64,000 bases of DNA, from positions 180,146 through 244,145 of the forward strand of contig JAKEKT010000058.1 in NCBI GenBank assembly GCA_021495925.1, in the 5' to 3' direction. The notes beneath the pieces are model-generated. The model saw only the letters and a list, made by a program, of their open reading frames with translations, did not search any database and had not been told where the DNA came from. The position numbers and the translations under genes were made by a program. Origin of the DNA: Diplodia intermedia. Taxonomy: Eukaryota > Ascomycota > Dothideomycetes > Botryosphaeriales > Botryosphaeriaceae. Of this stretch, positions 33,913 to 45,802 are shown in pieces (the stretch's first letter is position 1; every line of letters begins with the position of its first letter).

Positions 33913-36090
33913 AGTGGGCGCGAGGCGGCCGTCCTTCCGTCGCTCGGGCTACAGGCCGAGGCGGGCTGGACAGCTATGCGCAAGCTGATGCGCCTGCTGC
34001 GGGGTTGTTGATGGTGGCGGTTGGGGAGTCGCGAAGGGCGTGGTACGTCGCGGTCGGGCGAGCTGGCGCACGAGACGACGAGGTGCGGCTGGGGTGGGCG
34101 ACGCGCGCGCGCACAAACAACGGCTCCGGACAGGGACCTCGGCGCTTCGACTGACAGGGAAGCGACGCGGCGGGTCAAATGATGACGGGCGGTTGAGACG
34201 AGATCGACGGAAGGGCGACGGTGGGCGCGTCGTGTCTTGCAGAGGGCCGCGCTCCGGTCGGGGAGGCTTTTGCGTGCTTAGGGGCAGCGGCAGCGGCAGC
34301 GGCTAATTGCGAGGGTCGATAACCAGCGATAAGCGGGCGGAGCGGGCGCCGAGTCGAGACCAGCGCGTCAACGGGCGCGACAACGCGGGGAGCAGAGCGC
34401 TGGTGAGGCAATGACGTCGCGGCGACGGACAGAAGGAGGCGTTTCGGGGTGCAGGGCGGAGGGGCAGCGCGGCGGAAGGCTGGGTGACGGCGCGCGCAGG
34501 TGTTGGTCCGCTGGCAGGCTGCTGCTTGTGGCCTTGGCCCGTCGCCGGCGTGCGAGTGGTGACGAAGCTGGGCCTAGCGTCCCCGTCGCCCGAAATAGCC
34601 CGGCCCGTGCGCGCGCGCTGCCTCAGGCCGCTGGCGATCTGCAGCAGCTCCGGTCGACGCCGGCGTTTGCAGCCAACCCCAAATCTTATCTGCACCTGAT
34701 CTGGCGCCGAAGACGACCCTCTGCGATCCAGCCTGCGAGCCCAGCCCGTGGCAAGCATGGCGAAGCTGTCCGCGCCTGTGCCTGTGCCCTGTGCCCCGGC
34801 GCACGGCCGCCCTCGCGCGCCCGGGACCAGGGCGCTGCATCCTGGCCCGGCTGACAAGTAGCTGCCTCTTCCGGCGGCGAACGCACTGCTGGACGACCCT
34901 GCCGTGCCCAATGCCTACCGCGAACCCTGAGCAGCGCTCGCTTCCTGGGCCGCCGCTGGCACATTCCGAGCCTCCACTCTCCGCATTCCTCGCACACTCC
35001 CGCCTCGCGTCCGCACGTGGCCGACCCGGCGACTGGACAATCGGTGTCTTGGAGATGCCAATGCCAATGCCATTGGCGCCCCACGTCCGCCAGCGCACTG
35101 TGGAGCGCGGAGGGACCCATCTGCCTACGCTTGGACTCTTGCGCCTTTCGCCGGCCAGCCCCACGATGGAGAAGCATGAGCACGCATCGCTTTGACCGCC
35201 ACGGAACGAGCCCTGCCTATCCAGGACGTCGGGTGCCCAGAACGGCTGTCCGCTGGGCTCGAGGATCCGGATCTGGCCATTGCTGCACGATAGGCGCGGT
35301 CCGGCCTCGTCTATCGCGTTATCGCCATGCTGTGTTCAGCTGCTGCAGCCTGGTGGACCATCTCCCGACGGCCTGCAGTATCGGTTCGCTCAGTCAGACA
35401 CCGCGTGTCGAGTCTGACGAGCAACGGCGCGCCTGCTTGACACGTGCCGGAAGCAATATTGGACGCAGACGTGGGCGGGACTGCGAGGGCGACACCCGCA
35501 CCACCGCAATTTGCAATGCGTCGGTGGTTGGGAGCTCAAGTTGCTGGCATCAGTCGCCCGCAAAGCCACATTTACATCCGACACCACAACCGTTCCAGAC
35601 GTCTCTCAATCTGCGACGAGAGCACAGCGGAGCAAGGCCTCGAATCATGGTCGAGCGAGGCCAAACGATTCACCGTTGAAGGCTACGTCCGATCAGCTTA
35701 GCCGGCCGAGCCGCGGGCTTGGATGGATGAAGTACGAGCCCGTCAGAGCGACTAAGAAAAGCTTAGGAGCCACAGGCCGCTAAAGATATGGCCCCTGCAC
35801 CTGCGTGGCGCCGGTAAGCCCGCTTCAATAATCCTGGGTGAATCCCACGTATGTAAACGACACGGCTGCTGCCATGTCCCTCGTAACAGAAACCTGTTGT
35901 CCTCGCAGCGCCTCGAGTACAAAGCGATCCCCCGCCCCCCTTCCTCGACCATTCTTCGATTTGTTTCTCGCTCACTCGCATCTCGGATAAGCCCCTTGCA
36001 TCTTCAACCTCCACTAAGCATCGATTGGCTTCCATTGATTTAGCGTCCAAAGCTTGGCTATTTGTGGTGTTTCAAAAAGTCGTGGTCACG
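33913..36090. other. 2.2-kb GC-rich divergent upstream region
   Basis: Lies between the PSY2 start and the start of the gene at 36.1 kb. Roughly 33.95-35.15 kb is very GC-rich, with long but compositionally biased frames on both strands that show no family signature. The side next to PSY2 is purine-rich on the plus strand, so CT-rich on its sense strand. No repeat family or RNA gene was recognised. Confidence 0.5.
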
Positions 36091-37083
36091 ATGGCCATCT
36101 TTGCAAAGGTCAAGAAGCCCAAGAAAGCTGCCGGCGAGCAAGCAAAAGAACAAACGGCGAAAACCACACCAACTACTCCAGCATCAACTCCAGCTCGGCC
36201 CAATTTACCTCGCGCACACTCGGATTGCCTTGATAAACCTGCGGCATATGCGAAGCATACATACACCCCACAGCGACCCAGCAACCTCAGGACATCAAGC
36301 AGCTCCTCCGTAAGATCACTGCCGGTCATGCCCCATATGAGCAGGAGGGCTGCTAGTGAGCCCAGCCTTTCTTCACGTGGTCGGGACAACCACAAAGACC
36401 TCTCAATCGATTCGATCATGCTGTCTCGCAGTCAGGACCCAAGCTCCAATGGCCACATGATGCTGCAAACGAGACAGCCAGACTTCAAGCCCTCCATGTA
36501 CACCTATGATCCCAGCAAAGCCCCGAGCTTGTCCGGGCGCAAGAGACAGTATCGTTTGAGTCATTCTAAGCCGCCCACAAGAGCGTCCTCGTTTGTCATG
36601 AGCCCACACATTATTACCATGGTGGAGGAGAAAGACGAAACGGATAGCTCCTCCTCCTCTACCAAGTCGCACGAAAGCGAGTCTTCCACGCAGTCCCGTA
36701 AGCCCTCATAGCTCGCATTCATGCGTACACAAGCGAACTAACCCTTCCGACCAGAGTACCTCGAAATGGCAAGAACGACGAGCAACCGAAAGCAGCAGGA
36801 ACAGGATGAAGTGCAGGCTGATGTGGGCACCTCCCCCGCACCGGAGATCCCGGCCCGCAATCCCGCCAGGAACAGCATCTGCTCTCGACGTACATCGGTG
36901 GCGAGCAACACCGGGTCCAGGCTCGACGCGGCCGCCTCTACGCAGTACAACGCCTCCAATGTGCCGGAGACATCTGCGGTAGCCGTCCCGGAGGATAGGA
37001 CGGAGTCGTCGGGCCCTAAGTCTAAGAAGCGAAACTGGTTCGGCAGCAAGAAGCGACAGTCGGTCTCCATCGAGGCGCATTGA
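36091..37083 (+). CDS. uncharacterised Ser-rich, probably disordered protein
   Basis: I do not recognise a domain. Two exons, 36091-36697 and 36755-37083, with a 57-nt intron (donor gtaagc, branch ctaac, acceptor ccag), give 311 residues. The chosen start opens a basic segment (MAIFAKVKKPKKAAGEQ); an upstream in-frame ATG at 36025 would add 22 residues. Most of the chain is rich in Ser, Thr, Pro, Arg and Lys with many possible phosphorylation sites (for example SRRAASEPSLSSRGR), followed by an acidic Ser run (EEKDETDSSSSS) and a basic end (GPKSKKRNWFGSKKRQSV). This suggests a regulated scaffold or signalling protein, but no function can be given. Confidence 0.7.
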
Positions 37084-39454
37084 GCTACTTTCAGGCTCCA
37101 TTTGCCTTATCTCAACTCTGGCAATACTGTCCGCTGAGCAAGGCGGGGATTTTGGATGCAAGAGCGGGGCGAAGGCTGGTTCCAGACCAATTCTGACTAC
37201 ACGTTCTCCCGGAGAGAGTCGTTTTCTGACGTGCATATCGCGGACACTTACGAGGTGCACGACAGCGGTTCTGAACTGAGTGAACAACCTCTGTTGATTC
37301 TCCTTAGCGCCGTCGCCTGAAGTTCGTATTTCATTTTCTATGAGCGGGCCTGGCCGCGGGTGGCTTCTTCTTTTTCCCTCAGACTATCTTCCAAGCAACA
37401 TACCAACCATGCACGGGAGCCCGGCGTCAGTTCTGGGCTCAGCTGTACGGTACATACCACCTCGAACTACACTTTTCGACTATGCCTGTTCCAGTAGGGC
37501 TGAGGCGAACGCTTCTCCTTTTGGAAGTCATTGCGCTGTGCATATTGCCGATCTGGGCGCATACTAGAGGCGCCCCCTCCCTTCTCTACCTAGCATCATT
37601 ACGCCCGGGCCACATGGCGTGTCTTTCAGCTCTTGCCTCCACTGCGAGTGCGCGAAGCAGATCAGACCGTCTCAGCGCAGATATGCAACTGTGGAGTGTC
37701 TCAGATATCGGACATGTACGCGAGAGGCTGGACCTGGCTGGAGAAACGGGAGCGAAAGCAAGGGTCTCAAGCGAGGCACTAGTATTGCTCGTCCTGGAAG
37801 CACCACATGTTAGCGCACTTGCACGCGTGATGCTGCAGAGGTATTTTCGCCCAAGCTGAGATGGTGCCCTAATTCTAGATTCTATGCTCTCCCGTCACCC
37901 GACACTCCTCGCTGTTCAACGTTGAGAAACTGCTCTCTTGATCGAAAGAGTCGGCGCGTGTCAGTAGGTGCATATTCCCCTTAGTCATGACGCCAGCCAC
38001 TTCCAGGCGTTCCCGTTCCTTTCCACGTCTGGACCCTACGGCGAGTCCCTGCCCCGTTGATCATCCGGCCGTCCTTTCCGGCAAAATTGACATTTCCCGG
38101 GAAAGCCAAGGGGATAAGAGAAGAGGATCCCCCATCACTCTGCTGTCATCGTCAGCCTCGGAAAAGTATCGCGGAAGGATCGTCAGGGCCTCAGGTATAT
38201 ATAGCTCACACCCGGACGCCGGGTCCTAAGGACAAGGTCTCTTTAATCCTCTCACTCAGGCAAGGATTGACTGCGGAGTTCAGCGATCTTGACCTGATCT
38301 GTTCCTTTGCCATGCCCTTGGTACCGTCACATACACCGCACTGTTCCCATAACCAAATGCCGGGTCACTTGGTGTGCATGGATGAGCACCATGTCAAAAT
38401 GGGATCCCCATCCACCCTTCAAACCACCGTCCCCGCATCTCCCTACACCTACACGATATCCTCTCCAAAGAGTCAGAGAAAATAAAAAAGTGTTCGCGTG
38501 CAACCCAAACGCACACTAACGAAAGTGCCAGCCGGCACAGGGCACGTGCGCGCGGTAGGCTGGGCTGTTCTGGCGTCAGGTCGCGCAGCAGCGAGGGAGA
38601 TTTCTGCATGGAACATGACAGCTCATGGAGGCTAGTCAGAACCCTACTGCTTTGAGATAGTTGGAAGGAAAAGAAAAAAAAAAACAGAGTGGCGACGGAG
38701 AAAAAAGGTGTCTAAGTATGATGAAGGGCAACACGAGCAACTGTTGCTGTAGACGACGATGCATGGCGATGGTTGATCTGCTTGGATCATCAAGTTGCAG
38801 CAAATCCGGGCGGCTTGGTATCGCAAAGCGCAAGATAAACAAAAGACCACCACTTTTTGCGAATGCCTGAGGCAGCCACGATCCCGCGTCCAGGAATCCA
38901 CCGAGCCGTTTCTTCATCCCTGTCGTCCAGCTAACCTTCTAGAAGCCATCAGCCGCTCGACGGGCAGCGCCGACGCGCCAGGCCGAGACAGGCACAAGCC
39001 GACGGCGGCGTCCCACCGATCCGCCCGTGCAGCCCGTCACCCGCCGTCCGCCCACCGGCTCGGCCAACCAGCGCGCACGGCCGTCCTCCACCGCCTTCTT
39101 GGCGGGCGGAAAAGTCGCCATGCTTTCTCGCTTGCTCCGAGAGCTAGAACGTGCCGAAGCGGGGCCCAAGAGGCGAGATGGCCGTGGTACCAGCCCGCGT
39201 CGTGAAAAAGTAGCTGTCGCCGCGCCGCGCTCTCTCTCGCGACATCTCGCCCTCTTCCCTCGCGGAGACCGCCAAACAACGAGCGAGCGACTTCTGGAGT
39301 TTTGCGCTCGCTGCCCGTTCCAAAGCTCCAACCCTTCAAGGCCGCTTCACTGCCCGCCGGCTCTTATCTCTGGTAGCGTCAGCCCTCACGGCGCAACAGC
39401 GCGTCTCCCGGGATCGCATTCAGAAGGCAAAGAGGAGGATTTAACTATTCCGCC
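37084..39454. other. intergenic, promoter of the DUF914 transporter
   Basis: About 2.4 kb. Open frames such as 37482-37859 have a hydrophobic start but no family match or supporting introns. An A-rich run is found near 38670-38690. No gene supported. Confidence 0.5.
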
Positions 39455-40690
39455 ATGTCGGCCGCCGAGATCACCAACACCAGCGCGGATGCTGGCGCAC
39501 GCCCCACCTCGAGCAACCACCAGCCCGCCCTCGAGCACTACAACGACAATGCCGACGACATCAAACCGGCTCTGGTCGAGACGACGGCGCCTGCCGCCGA
39601 GGGCGGGGCAGCGGAGGAGGAGGAGAAGCCGCGGCGGCGGCGGTGGCTGAACATCCAGACGACGTACTTCAAGACGCGCTTCTTCTGGTACGCGCTGGTG
39701 CTGGGCCAGGTGCTGGCGCTGTGCATCACGTCGACCAACACCTTCTCGACGCTGCTCTCGCAAAAGGGCACGTCGATCCCCGCCTTCCAGACCTTCTTCA
39801 ACTACGTGCTGCTCAACCTCGTCTACACGCCCTACACCGTGTACAAGTACGGCTGGCGCGGCTACGGCGCCATGCTCGTCAAGGACGGCTGGCGCTACTT
39901 CATCCTCGCCTTCCTCGACGTCGAGGGCAACTACTTCGTCGTGCTCGGCTACCGCTACGCCACCATCCTGTCGCTGCAGCTCATCAACTTCTTCGCCATC
40001 GTCGTCGTCGTCGCCGTCTCGCTCGTCTGCCTGCGCGTGCGCTACCACCTGACCCAGTACCTCGGCATCCTCATCTGCATCGGCGGCATGGGCATCCTGC
40101 TCGCCTCCGACTCCATCACCGGCTCCGCCGACGCCGCCGGCCCCGCCCCCGACCAGCTCAAGGGCGACCTCTTCGCCCTCCTCGGCGCCGCCCTCTACGG
40201 CCTCACAAACACCTTCGAGGAGTTCCTCGTCTCCAAGCGCCCCATGTACGAGGTCCTCGGCCAGCTCGGCCTCTGGGCCATGTTCGTCAACGGCGTCCAG
40301 GCCGCCATCTTCGACCGCCCCAGCTTCCGCTCCGCCACCTGGGACTCGGCCGTCGGCGGCTACATGACCGGCTACACCCTCATCCTCTTCCTCTTCTACA
40401 GCCTCGCCCCGCTGCTCTTCCGCCTCGCCAGCGCCGCCTTCTTCAACATCTCGCTGCTGACCGGCAACTTCTGGGGCGTCATCATCGGCATCCGCGTCTT
40501 CCACTACACCGTGCACTGGATGTATCCCATTGCCTTTGTGCTGATCATCGTCGGCCTGTTTGTCTACTTCCTGTCCGAGAGTGTTCTGGGTGAAGCCAAG
40601 AAGCCGTGGCTGGGCGAGGCTCAAGAGGACGGTGTTGCTGGCGTGGGCACAGCGAAGAGGTTTCAGGAGAACCCCGATGCGCTTGTCTGA
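39455..40690 (+). CDS. SLC35F/DUF914-family solute transporter
   Basis: Intronless, 411 residues. After a hydrophilic N-terminus of about 65 residues with a basic patch (EEKPRRRRWLNIQ) come about ten membrane helices in the drug/metabolite-transporter fold. Recognisable stretches are FFWYALVLGQVLALCITSTN, FQTFFNYVLLNLVYTPYTVY, VEGNYFVVLGYRYATILSLQ and LTGNFWGVIIGIRVFHYTVH, typical of the fungal DUF914 (SLC35F1/F2/F6-like) group. The family is related to nucleotide-sugar transporters, but its fungal substrates are mostly unknown. Codons end almost always in C or G, which creates a long meaningless frame on the opposite strand. The C-terminus is a short cytosolic tail. Confidence 0.92.
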   Translation: MSAAEITNTSADAGARPTSSNHQPALEHYNDNADDIKPALVETTAPAAEGGAAEEEEKPRRRRWLNIQTTYFKTRFFWYALVLGQVLALCITSTNTFSTLLSQKGTSIPAFQTFFNYVLLNLVYTPYTVYKYGWRGYGAMLVKDGWRYFILAFLDVEGNYFVVLGYRYATILSLQLINFFAIVVVVAVSLVCLRVRYHLTQYLGILICIGGMGILLASDSITGSADAAGPAPDQLKGDLFALLGAALYGLTNTFEEFLVSKRPMYEVLGQLGLWAMFVNGVQAAIFDRPSFRSATWDSAVGGYMTGYTLILFLFYSLAPLLFRLASAAFFNISLLTGNFWGVIIGIRVFHYTVHWMYPIAFVLIIVGLFVYFLSESVLGEAKKPWLGEAQEDGVAGVGTAKRFQENPDALV

Positions 40691-41022
40691 TTACCCTCAA
40701 AAGCAATGACAATGTAATTTCACTTTGATCCTTTCTCCCTTTGGGCCTTCTACCGCTGCTGCCGTTTGATATATTGAGCTATCGTCCTATCTGTCGAGAA
40801 AGAAAGTGATGCCGAGCAAACAGCAGAATTTCAAGCAACCTTCGCATCATCCTTGGTCAAACCTTGTTATCGTGGAACTCATGCCGCCCGTTGAAACTAC
40901 AGCCAAAGAAGTCTGTATCCATGCCACTGTCCCTGCAAACTTGCCTTGGTGAAAGTCTCGCATCTATGTAGCGAACCATGCAGTAACGGCTTGCCCTCCC
41001 CCACGACAATTCAGAGAGCAAT
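40691..41022. other. convergent 3' flanks
   Basis: About 330 bases between the stops of the DUF914 transporter and the coiled-coil gene. Nothing further is seen. Confidence 0.7.
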
Positions 41023-43602
41023 TCACTGAATACCCTGGTGGACACCGGTGTTGTCCTCGCACGGATCGGTGCCAAAGTAGACGTTACAGTGTTCCCAGTC
41101 GATGTCGTTCTGAAGCTCGATTTTGAATCGACCAGCGTCAATGATATTGGTGAATCGAAATTCGATCACCCGGAGCTGGTCACTGGGTAAGTAGGCATTC
41201 AGAGATCTTTGGATAACAGAGACTTACACCCTTGGGGTTGGCGCCATTGACGATACGTTCAAGCTTTCGCTTCTTCGCCGAAGCAAGCTTGACCAGAGCA
41301 GCCTCACCCCAGTCCTCATCGGCACCGACAGCGCGGACGCAACGAGTGTGACCGGCATCGTACAGACCGCGAAGCGTCTCGTTGACCGTGACAGGGTCTC
41401 CCATCTCGACCCAGATGGTGCGATTGCCGTCGGGGTGTTGAATTCCATTTGCCGTATCGGCGAAGTACTTCTCACAGTCCTGGCCACGCATGAAGAGAAC
41501 CCACGCAAAGGAGTTGCCCGGGGTATACTCGAACTTCTCGATACGTCCCTTCCAGACAAGAGCCTGAATGGTGGCGACTGAAGATGAGATGGGGAGGTTT
41601 GTCAATTTGATCAGGCGCTTCTGGGCTCCTATTCCGAGGTCAATCACAGTCAAAGGCATTTGCATGGGGTACCACTTACCACCAAAAGGCCTCGCTCCTT
41701 GGGTAGGCCACTCATCAAACTGGAATTTGTTCTCCAGGCCGTTGCTGCTGTTCTTCTTCTGTTGCGATGAGGCTGGCTCGACGAACACGGGTTTCTCGGT
41801 CTTTCCATTCTCAACAGGGCCCGGCTTCGGGGGCGCCACCTCACTCTGAGACGTGCCGTTGCTACTGGGGCTGCTATGTTCAATCTTCACCTCGGCGTCG
41901 TGCTCGACCTTGACCTTAACGTCCTGAACGCCGGTAGCCTCTTGGGAGTTGCTCGTAGAGCCATTCTTCAAGAGAGCAAGAAGGATCTCCTGCGGAGTCT
42001 TCTTGGGCACTTCAAAGGCTGCGATCATATCGAGCGACCGCAGGGTTTTGTCCTCGACTTCCTGCCGCATGTGGGAGGCGCGCTCGATGATCCGTTCACT
42101 GGCTGTCTGGAGCTCAGCGCATTCCTTTGTATCCGCCTCGAGCTTGGCAGTGATGGAGATTTCTGCATCCTGCAAGTCCTGGAACTCGCTCTGGAGACCC
42201 TGCAAGAGTTCTTGAGTGTGGACAATCTCGTCCTTTTTGGCGATTATGTCTTTGGTGAGCTTCTCTTGGCGAAGTGTGGACTGCTCAATGCTCCTCTGCA
42301 GCTCCAGTTGCATGGCTTGGGTCTTGCTCAAGCCGTCTTCCTCCATCTCATCGATGCGATCGTAGAGAGAGGCGCGAAGGGCGGCCTCTTCAGCCTCTTC
42401 CTTCTCAAGTTTCAGACGCTCAGCTTCCTCCTGTTCGCGTTGGAGGCGCTCGGCTTCTTCCTTTTCGCGTTGAATGCGCTCAGCTTCTTCCTTTTCGCGC
42501 TGGATACGCTCGGCTTCTTCCTTTTCGCGCTGGATACGCTCGGCTTCTTCCTTCTCACGCTGGAGGCGTGCAGCTTCCTCCTTCTCACGCTGGAGGCGTG
42601 CAGCTTCCTCCTTCTCGCGCCGGATACGCTCTGCCTCTTCCTTCTCAAACCGGCGGCGCTCGGCTTCTGCTTCTTCATGCTTGACGCGCTCCGTCTCATC
42701 TTTCTCTCGCTTCAGGCGCTCTTGCTCAAGTCGGATCGCCTCCTCTTCACCCTGTTTCTTCTTCTCGGCCTTGACACGGGCATGTTTGTCATCAGCGGCC
42801 TTTTGAGCGGCAATCAGTTCAAGGCGACGAGTCTCATCTCGTTGTTCGGTCGCGGGTTCACGACGAGCGCGAAGCTTAGACAAACGCGCGTCGATCTCAG
42901 CCTGACGAGCGATAGTCTCAGCAGTGCGCTGGTTGAGACCGCCGCCGGATGAGCCGTCGGACTGGGAGCCAGGTGCATACTTGCTCCAGCCAAGAGCCCC
43001 GGCTTCACTGGGGATTCCGGGTGTCATTGTTGCGCCGATTGAACTTGCTCGGAGGGTCTGTGCTAATGCGTACACCGGAAGCTCGTGGCGGAACTTGTCG
43101 GAGTGCTTGGATGGTGGTGCTTCTTGGAGCGGTTGTGTCTCAGAGCTTTTGTGGGGCAATGAAGGAAGACTTTGTGGACGGGCTTCGGCAAATATCTTTC
43201 TAGAGTCTGGATGCGAGCCTGTGGCTTCTGTCAGTCTGGAGGGCTCTTTGTGAAGTGACTTGAAAGGTAAGGTGTCTTACTCAAACGTGGAGGAAGTGGG
43301 CTTTGGCGCTTGAAGCTATCGAGAGTGGCGGGCTCCTTCTGTGAACCTTCACGCGTACCCACGGCAGAGTGCGCGGACGGATTGGGAGAAGAACTTTTGA
43401 TCTTCGTCTGCAGCGGTGGGAGCTTGAAAGACCCGAAGGTGATATTGTCTGACACAGCACCGTTCAGCGAAGCTGACGATGGCGCGTGGGCCGAGCCACT
43501 GGCTGAATCTAGGCTGAAGTTTATGCGCTGCAGAAAGGCGGATAGGCGTTCACCTTGGTTGTTGTCAGCCACAGAAGCTGCTCGGTGCGTCGGCACACCC
43601 AT
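41023..43602 (-). CDS. long coiled-coil protein with C-terminal RRM-like domain
   Basis: Three exons, 43602-43281, 43227-41228 and 41175-41023, give about 824 residues; the last exon is needed because the frame continues convincingly (RVIEFRFTNIIDAGRFKIEL up to DNTGVHQGIQ). Residues 1-200 are Ser-rich and disordered. Then comes a Glu/Arg/Lys-rich coiled coil of about 250 residues built on repeats such as EKEEAERIQR, followed by a second helical part (TKDIIAKKDEIVHTQELLQG). The C-terminal region resembles an RRM fold: QKRLIKLTNLPISSS as first strand and NSFAWVLFMRGQDCEKYF around the third. RNA or protein binding is therefore inferred; I cannot name the protein. A 51-nt candidate intron lies inside exon 2, so two protein lengths are possible. 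Confidence 0.82.
42391..42660 (-). repeat. nine tandem 30-bp repeats coding for the coiled coil
   Basis: The 30-base unit recurs in exact register nine times and codes for ten residues of the type EEAERIQREK. Neighbouring copies at 42481-42540 and 42541-42600 differ by only one or two bases, which points to recent duplication, while the outer copies are more diverged. Confidence 0.92.
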
Positions 43603-45802
43603 GACGAAACGCGTCGCCCGCGAGCTGGGACGGTAATTTAAACGACACAAACCTTGGCGGGCAGATGGGGACAGGATGGAGCTTACGGGGAGAGGATGTC
43701 TGCCGTCTTCACGGAAAAGTGTTGGGTGAAGAGGAAAGGACGAGGAGGGCGAAGGTGAGCGAGGCAGGTTATGTACATGGCGTGCCTGCCCAATCCAGCA
43801 GGGACAAAGCAGGTGTAGCAAGCACGACCAAGATGCGACGCGTTTCCGCCGCAACGCGACATAGAGAAGGCCGCCAGGAGGAAACAGCGCTCGATTCCAG
43901 CAGAAACGTCGTCATCGCCGTCGCCGTCACCGTAGCCTATATGACCTCAGCGCGCTGCACCCAGGGTGACTACCCAGTGACTGTTCCCAGCTACACGGAA
44001 TCGATGCAACGGAAAGAGCTACTAAAAACAAACTGTACCAAGAGGAGAGCAACGTGTACTACCTATTACCTCTTCCTCTTTCTATCCGGCTTTTGTATGG
44101 CCCTCTCACGCAAGCATGAGACTGTTCAACCCCGTAAAAAGTTCAGTTCTCTTTCGGTCAGGACTGCGAATATGCTGCGAGCTTGCTAACAGTATATTCA
44201 AAGCTACGGTTCTCTGTAAAGTTCTACGTGCTGTCCGGGATTCCTCGAGAAGTCGTTTTAATCAGACATGTTTTCGTCGTCTTCATTTTGCTCTAGACCG
44301 CTAACAGATTCGACTTCCAACCACGGATGCAACATCACCTCCATGTTCCTAGGGCCATGGCAAAGCTATTTGGCTCAGTTGCCAAAGCTCCCCTTCTCAT
44401 TGTGGTGATTGAATCATGTATTACCAAAGCCCTCACCTTTTTTAAACGGCCTTGCATGAGCCATTGAATCAAGCGCGGAACGTGGAAGGGCGAGATATTC
44501 CGTGACCCACTGCGCAAAAAGCATTGCGAGTCGCAGCATCCGTAGCGCTGACGATGGGCGGATGCGAATACAATAGTACGTACGCTTGCTGCACAGGTCG
44601 ACGACATGCCGGAGAGAAGGATGGCTGGCGCCCAGGGCAGTGCTTCTCACCCTCTCGCTTGCGTCAGAAGGGGACGCCAAAAGGCCCCTGCCCGGCGCAT
44701 CAGCAGGATTCGCACCGCAAGTGGTCTCAAGTGGCTCCAGGGGCATTGATGAGCATTCTCCTGGCCAGCTTCTCGCCTTTATCGATAGTAGCAGTAGTCT
44801 CGAGCATGCGTATTCGTGAAGCGGCGGCCGCGCTAGGTGGAAGTTAGAATGAGCCGCACGCCACCCTCGGCAGGGTCCGCGGTTGCTGTAGCTACATCTT
44901 CCAGAAGAACGAATACGACTCAGACGCAGATGGAGATCGTGCTGCTCCTCCTTTCGCGAGACCCACGCGCTAGGCACAGTACTGCTGAAGCCGGTCATGC
45001 TTGCGGTGAGCGGCCCTGCCCACGGCGCGCCCAAGCGCGGTGTGATAGGCCGGAGGTGGCGCGACGCATTCTGGGCTTCGCCCCGAACCGGCCACGCAAT
45101 AGTGGCGCTGGTTGCGGATGACCACCATGGCGCTTGGGGACGGGGTTCGCAGCGCGCCGGTGGTTGGCAAGGACGGAGGCGGTGGCCCGGCGTTGGAGCT
45201 GGCGGGCTGCGGGGCGGGTTTGGACGCAGAACGCCGACAGGCGGGGGTCGACAGCGTTGCGCTGCGCTCCCTTTCGAGTAATAAGCTGCAGCGCTCGGTC
45301 CTCGGCTGGGCCAGCCGCACGCAGCTGAGGCCCTTGAAACCCTTCGCAAGGCTTGAATCGGTCACGGCAGGCGACCGTCGCAATCTTAAGCCTAGATCCG
45401 CCTGAGACGCCCCTGCGACCGCCCGCCGCCCGCCGTGACTGTGACTCGCGGGCCGCCCAATTTCGCGCACCTCTCGACAGCGCAGCCAATGCGGTGCAGG
45501 GCTGCGCGCACAAGGGGGTGCCCGCTGGAGGCTGCGCCAATCTCCGCACGCCTGGTTGGCGCTTGCCGGCCGCGCAACGCTGCGCACTGCCACCGTCATC
45601 TGCGCATCGCCCTCCGCCCTCCGCCTAGGATGTCGCTCGTTCGCCCAGTTTGCCCATCTAGGCGCCCAGTCAGCCGTTCCTCTTCTTCTTAATTGCTGTC
45701 GTCTTCCGTCGTTTCTTCCTCGCTTTCTTCCTGTCCTAATTGCCGCGGCCCGCGCCTGTCTAACCCATCTTGTCCCGCGGATGCTCCAACGCCAAGCATA
45801 AA
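43603..45802. other. 2.2-kb divergent upstream region, GC-rich on its right
   Basis: Separates the starts of the coiled-coil and mannosyltransferase genes. About 44.98-45.65 kb is very GC-rich; 45.68-45.78 kb is CT-rich directly before the mannosyltransferase start, as is common at fungal transcription starts. No gene supported. Confidence 0.55.

Noticed and set aside
39386..40624. 412-codon frame opposite the DUF914 transporter
   Set aside because: It is rich in Glu, Val, Gly and Ala, as expected from the antisense of C-ending codons, and the plus-strand protein has clear family sequence.
41876..42952. 358-codon frame that looks like a membrane protein with repeated Leu/Phe segments
   Set aside because: It is the antisense of the Glu/Arg-rich coiled-coil repeats; the apparent helices repeat with the same 30-bp period.
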